Source of the DNA: Albula goreensis
Taxonomy: Eukaryota > Chordata > Actinopteri > Albuliformes > Albulidae
Assembly (NCBI GenBank): GCA_022829145.1
Contig: CM040755.1
Span: 10,116,563-10,180,562, forward strand
Direction of reading: 5' to 3'
DNA length: 64,000 nucleotides
Shown here: in pieces, positions 38,501 through 48,880 of the stretch
Layout of the letters: each line of letters begins with the position of its first letter
Position numbering within the stretch: the stretch's first letter is position 1
Translations under genes and position numbers: made by a program
The notes under the pieces: model-generated
What the model was told of the DNA's origin: nothing
Databases searched by the model: none
Seen by the model: only the letters and a program-made list of their open reading frames with translations

Positions 38501-41419
38501 GTGAAGGTGCAACAGAATCAAATCAAGGAACAGCAATCCATCAGTGTGACAACAAAGCCATCATTTTACTTGTGATTTTACCTATACTTATCAGCATTAT
38601 CCTGCCAGGGACTACACATTTAGGGTACACACTAACTCCAGCACATTTACATGTGAAAATTGAATGATTAATGTGCACTCACTGTCCTAGTTAAATGAAT
38701 AACATGAATAAGAATAAATGGTGAAACAATTTTAATACTGTAGTAAAATTAAATGGGGCACTATTTCATTTTTACTACAATTAACATTTTCTGTTTTTGA
38801 TTTATGCACTGAATACATGAATGTCAATTATTTACCTATCACTACTTATGCCTGTTTTTGATGTTTTGCAAAGTGTGAGCATTATCACATGTGAGAAAAC
38901 AGAGCTTCCTTTTAGTTTGGTCTTCTTTCCTGGGTGATTGTTGGAGCATTGAACCGTTTACTTTCTGGTGCTCTACTGCAAGAAATATTCAACACCACAG
39001 GTGAAAGCTGATTGCCTAGCCATATAACATGAAACACAAGATGAGTTTGAAAACTAAAAGCATGGTAAGCTTGTATTTGTGTATCAAAGTTATGGTCATG
39101 CCTCCACAATTTGAAATGATATGTAGAAAGGTTAAAATCACATGTAGTAAGAGAAGCATGCGGATAGATTTGGACAATGCTTTGCCTTCTCAGAGGAACA
39201 GAATGAACCACACTCAATCCAATCACATCTCCATGCTGTGGCATCCCAAAACAACAACAAACAGCAGAAACATGTGACAAGGGAGGAAATGTAACAATCA
39301 AATGTATCATTGTAGTGGTACAGCATTATCAGTTTTTATAGTGATTAGTTGTTACAGATTTTGACCTTTAGGCTCTTTCACCTCAGTGGTTCAATAGCCC
39401 TGCACATTGTGCCCTGTTATAAAATACCTCATTACCTGTATGTAGCTCTGTTAGTTGGACAGGGGGTGAATAGGAGCGAGTCTGTAGCATGCTACCAAGG
39501 CTTCAACCACAGCCTCCTGGAGGTGCTTCCCACACATGCTGGAGCTGGGGGTGGATTACTCTGGTGTGTAAACACATATGGAGCTACTCTACCTTACCAG
39601 CAAAGTCCTGTACTTATCCAAGTATAAAATTAGCCATTCCAAATCTAAGACTCTTCCTCCAGATAAGCTCAGCTGAAATGGCTTTGCCCATGATTACTAT
39701 TGCCAATGGAGTATGAAGAAGTCTGAGAGATTAAATATGATTAGCTCACAATCAACCATGCATTACCATTATAAAAAAAAAAAAAAACAGCGGGCAAGCT
39801 AGAATACATTATATTGAGTCCCTCTCTCACCAATGGGTTAAAGGGTACTGTAAGTATTAATATAAATTTATTCAGAGTCACGACAGAAAGTTCACTAAAT
39901 ACAAAAGATTAATACAATTATGGAAAATTAATGATAAAAGAAAATAATAATAAATGAAAATACAAAAAATGGTCACACCTCTTAAAAGGGTTTGCTTGTA
40001 TTTCAAAAACCATTACACCTAGCAGTTCTTCTTATCTTCCATGTTTACTACCTGATCTGAAACGTGTTATCAGTCAAATAATAAACCTTCCTTTCCCTCA
40101 GAGTCGAGAGAAAGCGAGTACAAATATAACTTCTCTGATTTATATACAACACTAGCTCAAGCAATTTGTCTGTGTAGATATGACACAAGTCAGTTCAAAA
40201 GAAGGTGATATACTGTATGTTAATTTCATGAATCTGTAGACATCTTGTCAGTCATGTTAGGTCACCAGAGGGGAATGAGATGGAGCAAGTGGACAATTTC
40301 AGCCCACTATTTACGAAGTGATTTAATCCTGAGGGACAAAATCGGTATCCTCATATCCTACTCAGGGACCCAATTTCCAGAGCTTTGTTTGAGGACCATG
40401 CTAGTATGCTTTCATTTTATGCACTCTTAACTTCATCTGTATTCAAATGCAGACTGAGAAAAACAGTTGTGCGGTGTAAACCATTCATACACAAATAAAT
40501 AATTTGCAGATGCTGTTGAATTCAGCAGGCCCATAAAGATGTAAGAATCTGCGGTTCCCTTTATCAGAGGAAAAAAGTTGCTCTGCTGAGGCTCAGCTCA
40601 TTCTCCCAAATCACAACCAAAACAAAGCAGAAACACAAAAACAAAATCCAAAAAGAGGCAATGAGCTTCCCAATACCCTGTTCACTAATGTTTTTTCCGC
40701 TTGCTGATATCCACCCAGCCACCCTACAACACAGAAAAAAAGTTAGTAAAAGTCAAAAGTATATTTAACAGCTCATATATGTGGAATATACATTTCTCAG
40801 TACCAAAGCTGTTGACCCTACATCTAACAGGTAAACCTACATCACACAGTACACATGTGGAGTGCACGGTGTACTGCATTCTACTGCACACTCTGCACAC
40901 CATGAAGGCCACACTACAAAATAGAGACCCCCATGTACGCTAGTATTTTGATAAATCTGTTGACCAAACATGTTTAAAATCTACCAAAATGTTTCCTTAA
41001 ACTTCAAAGAAGGTTTGACTTGCTGCCATTATTCTGTCATTAAACTCTTCATCTTATACAAATGATTTAGTTTCACTGTTCAGGTTTCCACACAATTTCT
41101 TTCCAATTGATTTCACTTGTCAGCCTATAATTGAATAAATTAAAACATAACCTCTCTCAAATGAGAAAATGAAAGCATTTCTGAGTCCCATATTTAGAAT
41201 ATCCTGAGGTTTAAATATATAATATTTGTTTTTCAAGGAAAAAGAGCTATTCAAAATGCAATATGGCCTTAAAAGTAAACCATCCTTCAATAGATTTTAA
41301 AATTGTAGAGTTAGAACAAGTGCAAGCTGCTTCAGAGGTTGAAATTAGATCATGTCATTAGACATGATCTGAATGAAAACCACCAAATGATACACTGTGA
41401 GAACAATTGTGATTCACCG
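38501..41419. other. non-coding sequence
   Basis: No supported gene. A 15-base A run lies at 39773-39787 and TGATTAAT (HOX/PBX-type word) at 38665-38672. ORFs at 38912-39326 on both strands overlap one another and show no domain. Confidence 0.45.
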
Positions 41420-41580
41420 CATTGCCTCCCTTAAAGGTTCCGCTTCGATATGGATCTCTCTCACTCTCTGTATAACTTTATTCTGAGGGTTGTTGCCCTT
41501 GCCGATATCTGTACCTAAGAAGAACCTTTAAGGGTCCCCCCAGTAGGAGAAATGAAAAACCTTCAAAGGTTCAAGAAATA
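41420..41580. mobile_element. MITE-like remnant with 13-bp inverted repeat
   Basis: CCCTTAAAGGTTC (41428-41440) has its exact reverse complement at 41522-41534, enclosing 81 bp. A related caaaggttc word follows at 41564-41572. The AGGTTC / GAACCTTT pattern is typical of small foldback elements in fish. It is degraded and non-coding. Confidence 0.35.
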
Positions 41581-41987
41581 CCTGTTTCTTCTAAGGATGC
41601 AGGAAGTATGCATGTACTCAAGCAGATGTCCCAAAACTAAAAAGAAAGTGTGGAATGGGGCATCAGGCTGTCCCACAGCTCCATGCATCTCCTCCATCCC
41701 AAAGTAGAACCTTTTCCATTGGCCACGAGAGCTTGGGCCTTTTCCCTCCACCTATGGGACAGGTGCCACAGCCTCTCAGATAAACAACCTCAAATCCCGT
41801 TCATATGTGTATGCCCTTTCACCCACTGGCCTTATATACTTTCGTTCATCTCTGCCCCAGTTCCATTCTGCCCCAGATTTCCTCTTCTATCTGTACTTAT
41901 GGATTTTTCTTTTTTCATTCAGACTTGGAACTTCCTGACTTGTTGCTCTCCATCTTCCTGCATCAGGTACACCTGGTCACGCACAGC
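41581..41987. other. non-coding sequence under the longest ORF
   Basis: The 236-codon ORF at 41650-42360 begins here. Its translation is rich in Ser, Pro, Leu, Phe and Cys and lacks any domain I know. It runs through a repeat fragment at 41988-42035. I regard it as a chance ORF. Confidence 0.5.
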
Positions 41988-42035
41988 ATTGCATTACACT
42001 ATAAGCATTCAGCAGACACTCTTATCCAGAGTAAT
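41988..42035 (+). mobile_element. fish 'AGCAGACACTCTTATCC' short repeat fragment
   Basis: The segment gcattacactataagcattc, then agcagacactcttatccaga, closely follows the standard form of a dispersed repeat widespread in fish. It is the clearest single hint of fish origin in the window. Only the first ~50 bp are recognisable. Confidence 0.6.
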
Positions 42036-43150
42036 GGAGAACAAGACAAGAAATACATATTACAATTCCAAGCAAGGGAAAACAAAAAGAAAACATAGCT
42101 GGCTCAGACTCCACAGGGAAAACTGTTCTGCTTTTTCAGGGGGTCCTCCAAACAGCCACAGGGCCCTAAACAGCTGTTTGTGCCAACTTATTGGCTGGGC
42201 TGGCTTGGTGCATGCACTAATCACTAAATTATCCAGCTCTGTGTCCCAGCTCTCCCATGGCTTACCAATCAGAATGTTCCCCAAACACATTTTCTCAAGA
42301 GAAACCTGCAAATTCAATCTCCAATTCAAAACAACTGTTCAACAAGAACAACAAGGTTAGAATCAATTGTGCTGTTTAACTGTACCATTTAAAACCTTCA
42401 AACTTCCAGGGATGTTTAAGCCAGCCATCTGAGCACAATGGTATACACAGTAAAGACAGTCATAATTCTTCATTACATTTTTTTGTTATTGCATAAATAC
42501 ATATCTACTTGCAAGTAATTTATGTATTTCTTGTGCATTCATTCAATACTATGCACATGGAACAATGGCAACGCTAACAGGTCCAAATGGACTTGGTTCC
42601 TCAGAGCAAAGTGGATACATCAAAGACAGATGACATAAAAGATGGAGGACTGTTGAAAGTGACAGTCAGCACAAATGGGAGATGGCATGGAACAGTGATG
42701 GCTGCCAGTGGAGCCAGCGCACCCGGAGACACTGATGGGCAACCTGGCAGCAGGAGGCAAGCACGGCCAGCATATGCCATTCAACAGCAGGAGATATTTA
42801 CCAGGCAGCAAAAAGACTGAGCTCATACCCTGGATGAGCAAAGAGAGTCAGCCGGTCTGTGACAGTCATGGGCAAACCAACATTCTCTGCAGAAGCTCTG
42901 AACTGCACTGAGGGAGTCCTCCGACATTCACTTTAACGGGTGACAAATTAAAAGTGTGACAAATTGGCGTGTTCATGCATGCCTTCATTATTCAGGCTAT
43001 TAAATTTCCCCATAATGGTACATTGACTGACAGTGCACAGAGCAAACAGAATAAGTGAGTGAATATGGCATGTTTGTTTTCCCTGCACAGTGCCTGTGTT
43101 ATATCAGTTAGGGTGGGTCGCCTTCATCTAGCACTGAAAGTAAAATGTGC
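42036..43150. other. non-coding sequence, complex block inside
   Basis: No gene supported. The 42560-43020 part is complex and moderately GC-rich. It carries a twice-repeated GTGACAAATT word (about 42941-42950 and 42956-42965), followed by AT-rich ATTATTCAGG/TTAAATTT words. It may be regulatory. Overlapping ORFs of 67-77 codons are featureless. Confidence 0.4.
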
Positions 43151-43160
43151 CTGTCAATCA
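43151..43160 (-). promoter_or_regulatory. perfect PBX-MEIS consensus site
   Basis: CTGTCAATCA is the reverse complement of TGATTGACAG, the established composite site of PBX and MEIS/PREP homeodomain proteins. An exact 10-mer is expected about 0.1 times in 64 kb of random sequence. Function is not shown. Confidence 0.4.
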
Positions 43161-43334
43161 ATGAAACAAACTAATCCTAACAGCAGAGGTTTTGCATGAA
43201 AAAAGAAAAAAGTTCCTAGAAATCCATATTTAGTCTCTCCTATTCTATAAGAAAATCCTCCTTGTGTTCATTATCGACCTGAACCTGTTCAACAAACACT
43301 GCGCTGTTCCCTCAGGACACAAACTTGAATCGAA

Positions 43335-43357
43335 TCCAAGGCACAATAAGCCTTGGA
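43335..43357. other. short perfect hairpin
   Basis: TCCAAGGC (43335-43342) and GCCTTGGA (43350-43357) form an 8-bp stem around a seven-base loop, just upstream of the (GT)n tract. Confidence 0.6.
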
Positions 43358-43363
43358 ATAAAT

Positions 43364-43404
43364 ATACACGCACACACATATAACAATAAAAATAGGAATA
43401 AATG

Positions 43405-43447
<43 letters not shown>
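43364..43447. repeat. (TG)n microsatellite with opposing CA stretch
   Basis: An uninterrupted (TG)19 at 43410-43447 is preceded by a short CA-rich arm (tacacgcacacacata, 43364-43379). The two are complementary across about 30 AT-rich bases. Opposite-strand ORFs are artefacts. Confidence 0.95.
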
Positions 43448-43448
<1 letters not shown>

Positions 43449-44126
43449 ATGTGTGTATGCCTGTATGCAGGAGCCACAGCTGTCAGTCAAGGTTACATCC
43501 TTCATCTATTGTCAGAGTAAAGCCTGACTGACAGGGCTCAATTCGGATCAGAACTTCAGTGCAGTAATGAGAGTGGTGCGTGTGGGCCTACAGACACCCA
43601 CAGTTCCTTTACACAGAGATGAGCTGTATGTACAGTCTCCCGCACACAAGCTTCTCATTAAGGGAGAAATGGTAAAGCTCACAGGATAAAAAAAAACAAG
43701 AACTCGTGCTATGCTCGAAGAGCAGTATATACTTTATAACTAACGCATACGATTTCTAACTGCTACTTTGGTGCGGTCCCTGAGTTCTGTGGGCCATCAT
43801 GACAAAAAAAAAAAAACCACTGTGTCTGGGTGAAAGGAAGCTTGTGTGATGGGGGAGGCATACAGTCTGAGCTGGAAAGCCCCACCTCGCTTTAGAGAGC
43901 ATGGAAGAGGGCAAGAAAAATGATCTTTCATTTTAATGCAGCGCTGGAAATAGGTCAGTCCTTCCCCATTTCTTTTCACAATCTCTTCAGCTCCACTGTG
44001 GGGAATCTGCTGCACTTCCTCCCTTCCAGCAGGAGTGCAGGATCTCTACAGTCATGGATCAGCCCTTTTTTTTGGTCACTGAATTCTGCATCTTGTTTCT
44101 CCAGCTTTTTTGTACTTCAGGAGTGA
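43448..44126. other. non-coding sequence
   Basis: No gene supported. The 43550-43680 part is complex and may be regulatory. A 13-base A run is at 43804-43816. Confidence 0.4.
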
Positions 44127-44454
44127 TACACTTAAAAAAATGAAATCTTAGCAAGCCAAAAAATCTACGATAGACAATATATTTTATTTGTCTTGTTTTG
44201 AGATACATTGACTTGCCTATCATTGTGTTTATAAGAATACTCAGCTAGCTTTGGGAAAACGATGTCTTGTGTTGAGATAAAATTGTTTCAGTCAATTGGC
44301 AGATAATTGTGCTTGATCCATGTTCAATTATCTGCTGGTGGATTAAGACAATTATACCTGAAAACCAGACATATTTTCCCCACAGCAAGTTGGATTTATC
44401 TCAAAACAAGACAAATGAGATCTACAGCTTTGGCCTTCTTGGCTTTTTTGCTGT
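44127..44454. mobile_element. foldback MITE
   Basis: A perfect 20-bp inverted pair lies at 44186-44205 (atttgtcttgttttgagata) and 44397-44416. An inner pair, GGCAGATAATTG (44298-44309) and CAATTATCTGCTG (44325-44336), forms a central hairpin. Weaker terminal similarity is seen (agcaagccaaaaaatc against the reverse of gccttcttggcttttttgct). The whole ~330 bp thus folds on itself. Repeats with CTTGTTTT...GAGATA arms and a GGCAGATAATT centre are widespread in fish. No transposase is present. Ends are approximate. Confidence 0.65.
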
Positions 44455-46225
44455 GTATTTTCAGATATTGTGAAGAGTGTATTTCATTTGGTGTTTTTCC
44501 ACTACCTGTCCAATAATTACATTTAAAAGTTAATTTATTGTGGATTACCCGTACCCATGAGAAGTTGTCATCTTTCCAGTCCTGTTGGTTTTTACTCCAG
44601 AGGGGTAGAGAAACAGCGGTATTTATAGCTATGAAAAATCTGGACCACTTTAAAATAATCTGCCATAAAAAAGAGCAGAAGACTGCCTCTTTCAAAAGGA
44701 ATCCAGAGGTGTATGGGAACATGTATGGGTATCTCTTGTTTATTGCCTGTTGGCTCAATGTACTTGTGTGCCAGTTTCACATTTTAAAACATTTAAAACA
44801 TATGCGTCAATCAAAAAGCTTCATACATTTTGAATCTGTAGTCATTAGTCTTATTTAATGATATGCTTAGATAACTAGTTAAAATGTATGATTGCAGTTT
44901 TGTTGTTTTTTCATTTGCAATTATGGAACCCTTATTTAATACAGGAAGTGTCATAAGATAAAAACCTTTTTGCGGGATACCTGACCAAACCAGCAGGTTT
45001 GTAATAAATACAGAAAGAGGAGATACAAGACAGAAATATAATAATACACAAGCACACACATTGATTGAGGGAATTTTTCAGCAGTTATACCACAGTACAA
45101 AACAATTATATTCTTCTGGGGTGAGATTCTTTACCATTGTTTTAAAATGACTAATTACTAATCTAATTACAGAGAGTTGTGTAGGCTATTCCAAACCCAT
45201 AATAGAAAAATACAGTCCTGAGTATGCCACTGGAACATTTAAAAGCAACCTCAGACTCGAGTGCCGCTGATAGGTACATGAATTATAAACAAAAAGTCTA
45301 CAAAGATAAAATGAAAGTTTACCCAGAATGGCCTTGAAGGCACAGGCACAACAAAGCAGCTTTACGTACATATCTAGAGAGAGGATTTGGGTCACTACTG
45401 TACGTTTAGATAAAACAGAATAGCTGTAATGCATTACGAGCTGACATCTGAAGTTGCCAAACACCCAGGAAATGACTATGCACAAATCAAACTGATCATA
45501 ATACCCCAGCAGCCATAGTAAACCCTGTCATTCAACCGCTAATCAGAGGAAATGACACAAGGATAAGTCAAGGTCAGTTAAACACGTCTGCCACACTGCT
45601 GAGTGCACCTAGTGTCTCAGAGCCCAGGACTTTCAGGGTAAGTGATTTTCAATTACCTTTATTATTAGAAGCTATTATTTTAGGATGGAATGGCATTAGG
45701 TTTTTGGAAACTATGAATCCTGGTCAAAGCCTAATTGACTTCAATAAAGGAGATCTCATTCAAAAAGTGAATCATTCACTGCCTTCCAACCTTGAATTCA
45801 GTTTCAGAATCTGTCTTCACTGGCTTTTTACATTCTCAGGCAGTTAAATGTTCAGTCATAGAGAGATTCATTTTGGAATCACAGTATTTTAATTAAACTG
45901 CTTAACGCAGCGACATATTGTTATTTCAGTTGTTGCTAATTTATTCTGTAATTTTCACCAAATTAATATGATGAAGCTGCTGTTAAAAAGATGGTTGTAT
46001 GTAATTGTGTGAATCAATGTGACTTATGACAGAAAGAAATTAAACAATTTGTACGCAAGTACACATACGCTGTGAGAAACTGGCTGAAAAACTGAATATG
46101 CCCCATGTTGCTGTGCTTTTCCATTGCACTAAAACGCACATTAAATAATTCAGATTAAAAGCTATCAGAGCCGGAGAGAACAAAAATATAAGATCCATTT
46201 GTCTTTTTCACATGCCCCCTGCAGT
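44455..46225. other. non-coding AT-rich sequence
   Basis: ORFs of 80-120 codons on both strands at 44396-45485 overlap each other and the MITE edge. None has a recognisable domain. No RNA gene seen. Confidence 0.45.
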
Positions 46226-46229
46226 TAAA

Positions 46230-46400
46230 GGCAGGACTCGGGGTGCTCATCACAACAGTATGATTGCCTGAGTCATGGGGGGAGGAGCTGAGGCCGTCAA
46301 TCAAGCCGGTTGCTAGTTGCAGGAGAAGTTGGTGATTATCTCGGGCCTATCAGGTTTGAGTTTTCTGAAAGTGGCGAGCATCTTCAATTCAATGTGCAAG
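46230..46400. promoter_or_regulatory. possible regulatory block with PBX-MEIS core
   Basis: Complex sequence with GTCAATCA (46296-46303), the reverse of the PBX-MEIS core TGATTGAC, and an AP-1-like TGAGTCAT (46269-46276). Texture and motif based. Confidence 0.25.
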
Positions 46401-46510
46401 AAATCATCCTCTAGGATCATGTTGTTATAACCACCATTGCAAGTCCTAATATCTGTGCTGAGCACATGAGCCTATGGCAGCCATTTCAATAAGAACATAT
46501 AATGACAAGA

Positions 46511-46680
46511 ACAGGCCTTTCATTCCAGCTAGGCTCAATTACTTACAATTTACAGGGTAAATTGAATAACGTTCTCATACACTCACTATTCAAACCTTGG
46601 TCCTTAGAAGGCATAAGGTTTGAAAGCATTTGTTCCAGCCAAGCACTTATCCACCTGATTAAACCAATGATTGTGGCTGA
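46511..46680 (+). mobile_element. two fragments of the 'CCTTGGTCC...TTCCAGCC' repeat family
   Basis: 46511-46550 reads ggcctttcattccagctagg... and 46592-46675 reads aaaccttggtccttagaagg... then tttgttccagccaagcactt... . Both follow the layout of the family seen near 24.0, 32.2 and 37.65 kb. The 124-codon ORF over them (46502-46876) is therefore repeat-derived. Confidence 0.45.
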
Positions 46681-47582
46681 TTGGACCGATAAAGCTTGCA
46701 GTCCTGCATGCTATGCAGTAAAGAGGGTCGCAAAGCCCACTGGATTGTTACCAATCAAGATGATTTCAGCAGTTGTTCAGGTCACCCTGGTTGGTGTGAC
46801 CCCCCCCCCTCTGGAAATTGAGCAGAAAAGCCTCCACTCATTTTGTCTCAGTTGTCAATCACCTGCCACAACATAACACTTTAATTTATATGTAACTGAG
46901 GGGAAAGGGCTGCCCTTCATGCTTATTTATACTGCAGCCTTTTGTGATATTAGCTTCTGTTTGCATTCCACCTTCTCTGTCCCCACCACTTTTACCATGG
47001 CAACAAAACACGACATTCTCAGAGCTGCTTACAGTGATGCATCCAGCGAAAACATAGGACATATTGAGCTGTGCTCAAATAATACATGAATGGAATATTG
47101 CTACAAAGACACACTTGATTTCAGGGCAAGTATGCAAACAGGTCAGACTTAAATTGAACCAGTAATCTGCATTATTCTGAGGACTTGATCCTAACTAGTC
47201 ACCAGCTTCAGCTCCGTTAAAATTTTCTGTTCCAGTGCTGCCTCCATGCCCCCAAAAAACATAATAAAAACAAAATGTATACAGTCCTGTAGTACAGTAT
47301 ATTTGCTCTTTTGAACTGTAGATCTATGTAATGTACTTCCCAGTATAAACCTTAACCACAGCTCTTAACCACACTCTCTGAAGCAACAACCAGTTCTAAA
47401 AAAAATATTTGTTTACAGGTCTAAGAAAATACATAGTTTTGTCTAGCCATTGCAGAAATATCCATTCTGTTCTGAATCTCCATTTTTGTGGAGCTAGTGC
47501 TCTCTGAGCTCACATGAATGGAAGTGGTGCCACTCTCATCTGTCATTTTTACTCTTTTTTAGATCTTCACTGTTCCACTTGC
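46681..47582. other. non-coding sequence
   Basis: A ten-base C run lies at 46800-46809. No gene supported. Confidence 0.45.
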
Positions 47583-47641
47583 ATTATTATTATTATTATT
47601 ATTACTACTACAAGTAGAAGTAGTAGTAGTAGTAATAGTAT
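47583..47641. repeat. (ATT)n / (TAG)n compound triplet repeat
   Basis: About seven ATT units (47583-47604) run into ACTACTAC, a short spacer and then AGTAGTAGTAGT. The ACT and AGT triplets are complementary and can form a hairpin. Confidence 0.9.
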
Positions 47642-48859
47642 TTAATATGTTCTCAGCCTTTTCAGATTTGGTTTATAAAATGACAACAGGAAAAACCATT
47701 TTCCCTTTTTCATATTAAATTACTTATGAACCTTTATTTGAATGCCATTACATATTGAAAAACTTGGCTGAAACTTAAATCTTAGTAAATTTGCATCTCC
47801 CAAAGATGGGAAAAAGTAAAATGACGCTTCTCTGTAAGCCCATGGTTTTTGTTGTGCAGTTTTGGGGAATTTATTCCCAAAGATGCAATAGAGCAGTGCT
47901 CTTTCAGGTTCTGACTGTCCCTCTCCAGTACATACAACATACTCCTTGCAAAATTCAGAACAAAATGTGCTCCAATATACTGCATATCGATTCGGCTTTT
48001 CAAGTGTTGTGTTTGAAATTGAGACGCCTTTAGGTGCTGGCTCATTTGCGGCCCATATTGTGATACATAACAGTTCATCTAAACATTTTCCTCCAAAAAA
48101 AGGAGATGGGTAACAATGGAATCTTACAGATGCATGATTTTTTTTTCTTCAAAACTCTGCCGTAATGATTTGAAACTTTTTTAGATGATAACAGGTGGCA
48201 AATAAAATCAAATTATCCACTTTGTCACTCGCGTGCTTTGGAGGAGGCAAGGGCTCTAAGAATCCAAGGATTTCAGAGATTCAGAAATTGAGAAGTGAAA
48301 TGAAGGAAGTTCAAAACAAATTCTGCAAAAAGGAACACTGTTCTTTTCAAAGAGGGATGATGAAATCCACTCATGGCCCATTCCTTTAACACTCCGCTTT
48401 CACTGACTCTCTTCAAACCAGAAAACTCCACTTCCAATGCCACAAGTTTCCAGTGCTACGACAGCGCTGCTTCTGATAGTCACGTTACCGTCTGAATAGC
48501 ACCCCGTGTTGCTGGAGGATTCCATAAGTCAGCACAGAAATGTTCAGAAATTCGGGGCATCTATGTGATGGCCATGCAGTTTTCAGTCTCTTTCAGAAAA
48601 AAAAATTAAAATTCCTTTCAATATTGAAAAGAATCTTAAGGTTAAAAGCTTCAGCTTGCTTCCTGACAAGTAGGTGAATAAAGGGAAGGAACTGCATGAA
48701 TACATTCTTTGAGAAGTTACAACTTCTTATGAGGATCTCAGTGCAAGGGTTGAGGGTCAATGCTGTTGATTACTGCTACTGTCAGGTTCTACTCAACATT
48801 GACAGTATTTTCTCTTTCTGTGGTCTGAATTAAATCTTGCCTTGGTGTTTAAAGCTTGA
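47642..48859. other. non-coding AT-rich sequence
   Basis: Two opposed ORFs (98 and 80 codons at 47782-48078) cover the same bases. Neither has a known domain. Confidence 0.45.
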
Positions 48860-48880
48860 TTTTTTTTTTTTTTTTTTTTT
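48860..48880. repeat. 21-base poly(T) tract
   Basis: Uninterrupted T run. It might be the tail of a reverse-strand retroposon, but no body is recognised. Confidence 0.9.

Noticed and set aside
41650-42360. 236-codon plus-strand ORF, the longest in the window
   Set aside because: No recognisable domain, biased composition, and it reads through a fish repeat fragment. Treated as chance.
44308-44324. miR-218-like word ttgtgcttgatc...catgt
   Set aside because: It lacks four bases of the mature sequence and sits in the loop of a MITE, not in a precursor arm.
46502-46876. 124-codon ORF
   Set aside because: It covers two interspersed-repeat fragments and a C10 run.
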